Shown: positions 63,227 to 64,000 of the stretch, in pieces | How positions within the stretch are numbered: position 1 is the stretch's first letter | How the letters are laid out: every line of letters begins with the position of its first letter | DNA from: Lichenostomus cassidix | Taxonomy: Eukaryota > Chordata > Aves > Passeriformes > Meliphagidae | Direction: 5' to 3' | Length of the DNA: 64,000 nt | Assembly (NCBI GenBank): GCA_008360975.2 | Contig: CM039210.1 | Location: 15,936,293 to 16,000,292, forward strand | The notes under the pieces: generated by a model | Told to the model about the DNA's origin: nothing | The model's input: only the letters and a program-made list of their open reading frames with translations | Database searches by the model: none | Translations under genes and position numbers: made by a program

Positions 63227-64000
63227 TGTGGTGGTTTTGATTGGCCCAAAACATCAGCGAAGTGTTTTTAACATCTAGGAGAAATTTGGGCCCCTCAGAA
63301 GCTGTTCTAGTAGGCCTAGGGAGGTGTCTGAGGGGTGGGGTGTGGCACAAAGATGGCTCCTGTGTGTCCTGAGTGCAAGTTCTGGAAGTTTTTACATCAA
63401 GTCCAGCAGAGCCAATCTCTGATGGCTCTGAAGGTGATGGACATGCTGCCGGCCAAGTTTGGGCCAATTGGAGGTGCTGGTTACGCCTCTGTGAAAACAT
63501 ATTTAAGAAAAAGTCAAAACAAAGCAGGCGCGCACTTCTTTCACTTTGTAGTTGGAGGAGGAGGAGGTGCAGGTGAAAATATGTGAGGGAGAACAGCATG
63601 GAGATTGCCAAGGTCGGTGAAGAAGGGGGGAGAAAGAGGTGCTCCAGTGCTTCCGGCACCAGAGCTGAAACTTTCTGCTAGCCGTGGTGGAAGCTATGGG
63701 GGAGCCAGAAATTCCTCCTGCAGCCCATGGAGTCCATAAGGATGCAGAAATACACCCACAGCTCTCTCCAGAGGAGGAGGTGGATGCCTGGAAAAGACTG
63801 TGAACCAGTGGGAGTCTCATCTAAGAGTTAAAACTGCAAAAGGCCTTGACTGAGAGAGATAGGCCTTGCTCCTGGCATGGAAGCAGCCTGGCCTCAGCTC
63901 GGGAGAGTCTGCACAGCACCTTATGGACAAAAGACTCATGTTGCAGCAAAAATTCGGGCGGGATGTTGCTCGTGAGATTGGACCCACGCCAAAGAAGTTC
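63227..64000 (+). mobile_element. LTR, about 1.05-kb family, cut by window end
   Basis: It begins TGTGGTGGTTTTGATTGG and follows 41427-42509 through the GGCTCCTGTGTG, CAGAGCCAATCTCTGATGGC and GAGGAGGAGG stretches. The remaining 300 bases lie outside. The left flank CACTT (63222-63226) should recur after its end. Confidence 0.8.

Noticed and set aside
1..64000. CRISPR arrays, operons, ribosome-binding sites
   Set aside because: Nothing of the kind is present; the sequence is vertebrate nuclear DNA.

Overview
This is vertebrate, almost certainly bird, nuclear DNA. It carries CR1 LINEs with the avian-type 3' end, class III (ERVL-type) and gamma-like endogenous retroviruses (ERVs), many solo LTRs, no bacterial gene organisation and a 500-N assembly gap. 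The density of nested retroviral DNA suggests a repeat refuge such as a W chromosome or pericentromeric region. That placement, and a songbird origin, are inferences. I found no complete host gene, no tRNA or rRNA gene and no CRISPR array.

Layout. 1-508: minus-strand LTR and tRNA-Arg-type primer site of an ERV lying mostly outside the window. 1001-10557: ERVL-type provirus A (+), with a 5-bp target duplication inside a CR1, a locally inverted 5' end and four nested LTRs. 10807-12110: two minus LTRs. 12165-17890: ERVL-type provirus B (+), with two more LTR insertions. 17890-19233: minus env and integrase remnants. 19234-27779: gamma-like ERV C (+) with gag, a complete pol and an envelope whose N-terminal 320 residues look like three immunoglobulin-type domains. 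28076-29440: minus pol remnant E. 29446-36478: young, nearly intact minus ERVL provirus F, running into the gap at 36479-36978. 36979-38941: remnant H, with a cysteine-rich ORF, a gutted env and a 3' LTR. 38942-41262: no gene seen. 41263-45755: CR1 (-) holding a 1.08-kb solo LTR. 45903-48030: solo LTRs, one nested in another. 48037-51962: mostly unassigned, with a GTGGC/CGGGC pentamer array and one possible host first exon. 51963-54280: CR1 and an LTR holding another LTR. 54281-59878: provirus G remnant (leader, TM fragment, LTR). 59879-63226: provirus D, an open pol followed by a deleted env. 63227-64000: start of another 1-kb LTR.

How the parts work together. Each provirus follows LTR, primer site, gag, pro-pol, (env), LTR. 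In the ERVL copies gag and pol share a frame and are separated by one conserved UAG. In C and D the pol stop and env start overlap as ATGA. The most unusual item is the C envelope with its Ig-like module. Other points of interest are the membrane-type N-terminus of the ERVL gag, the amber codon inside C's zinc knuckle, and the young provirus F.
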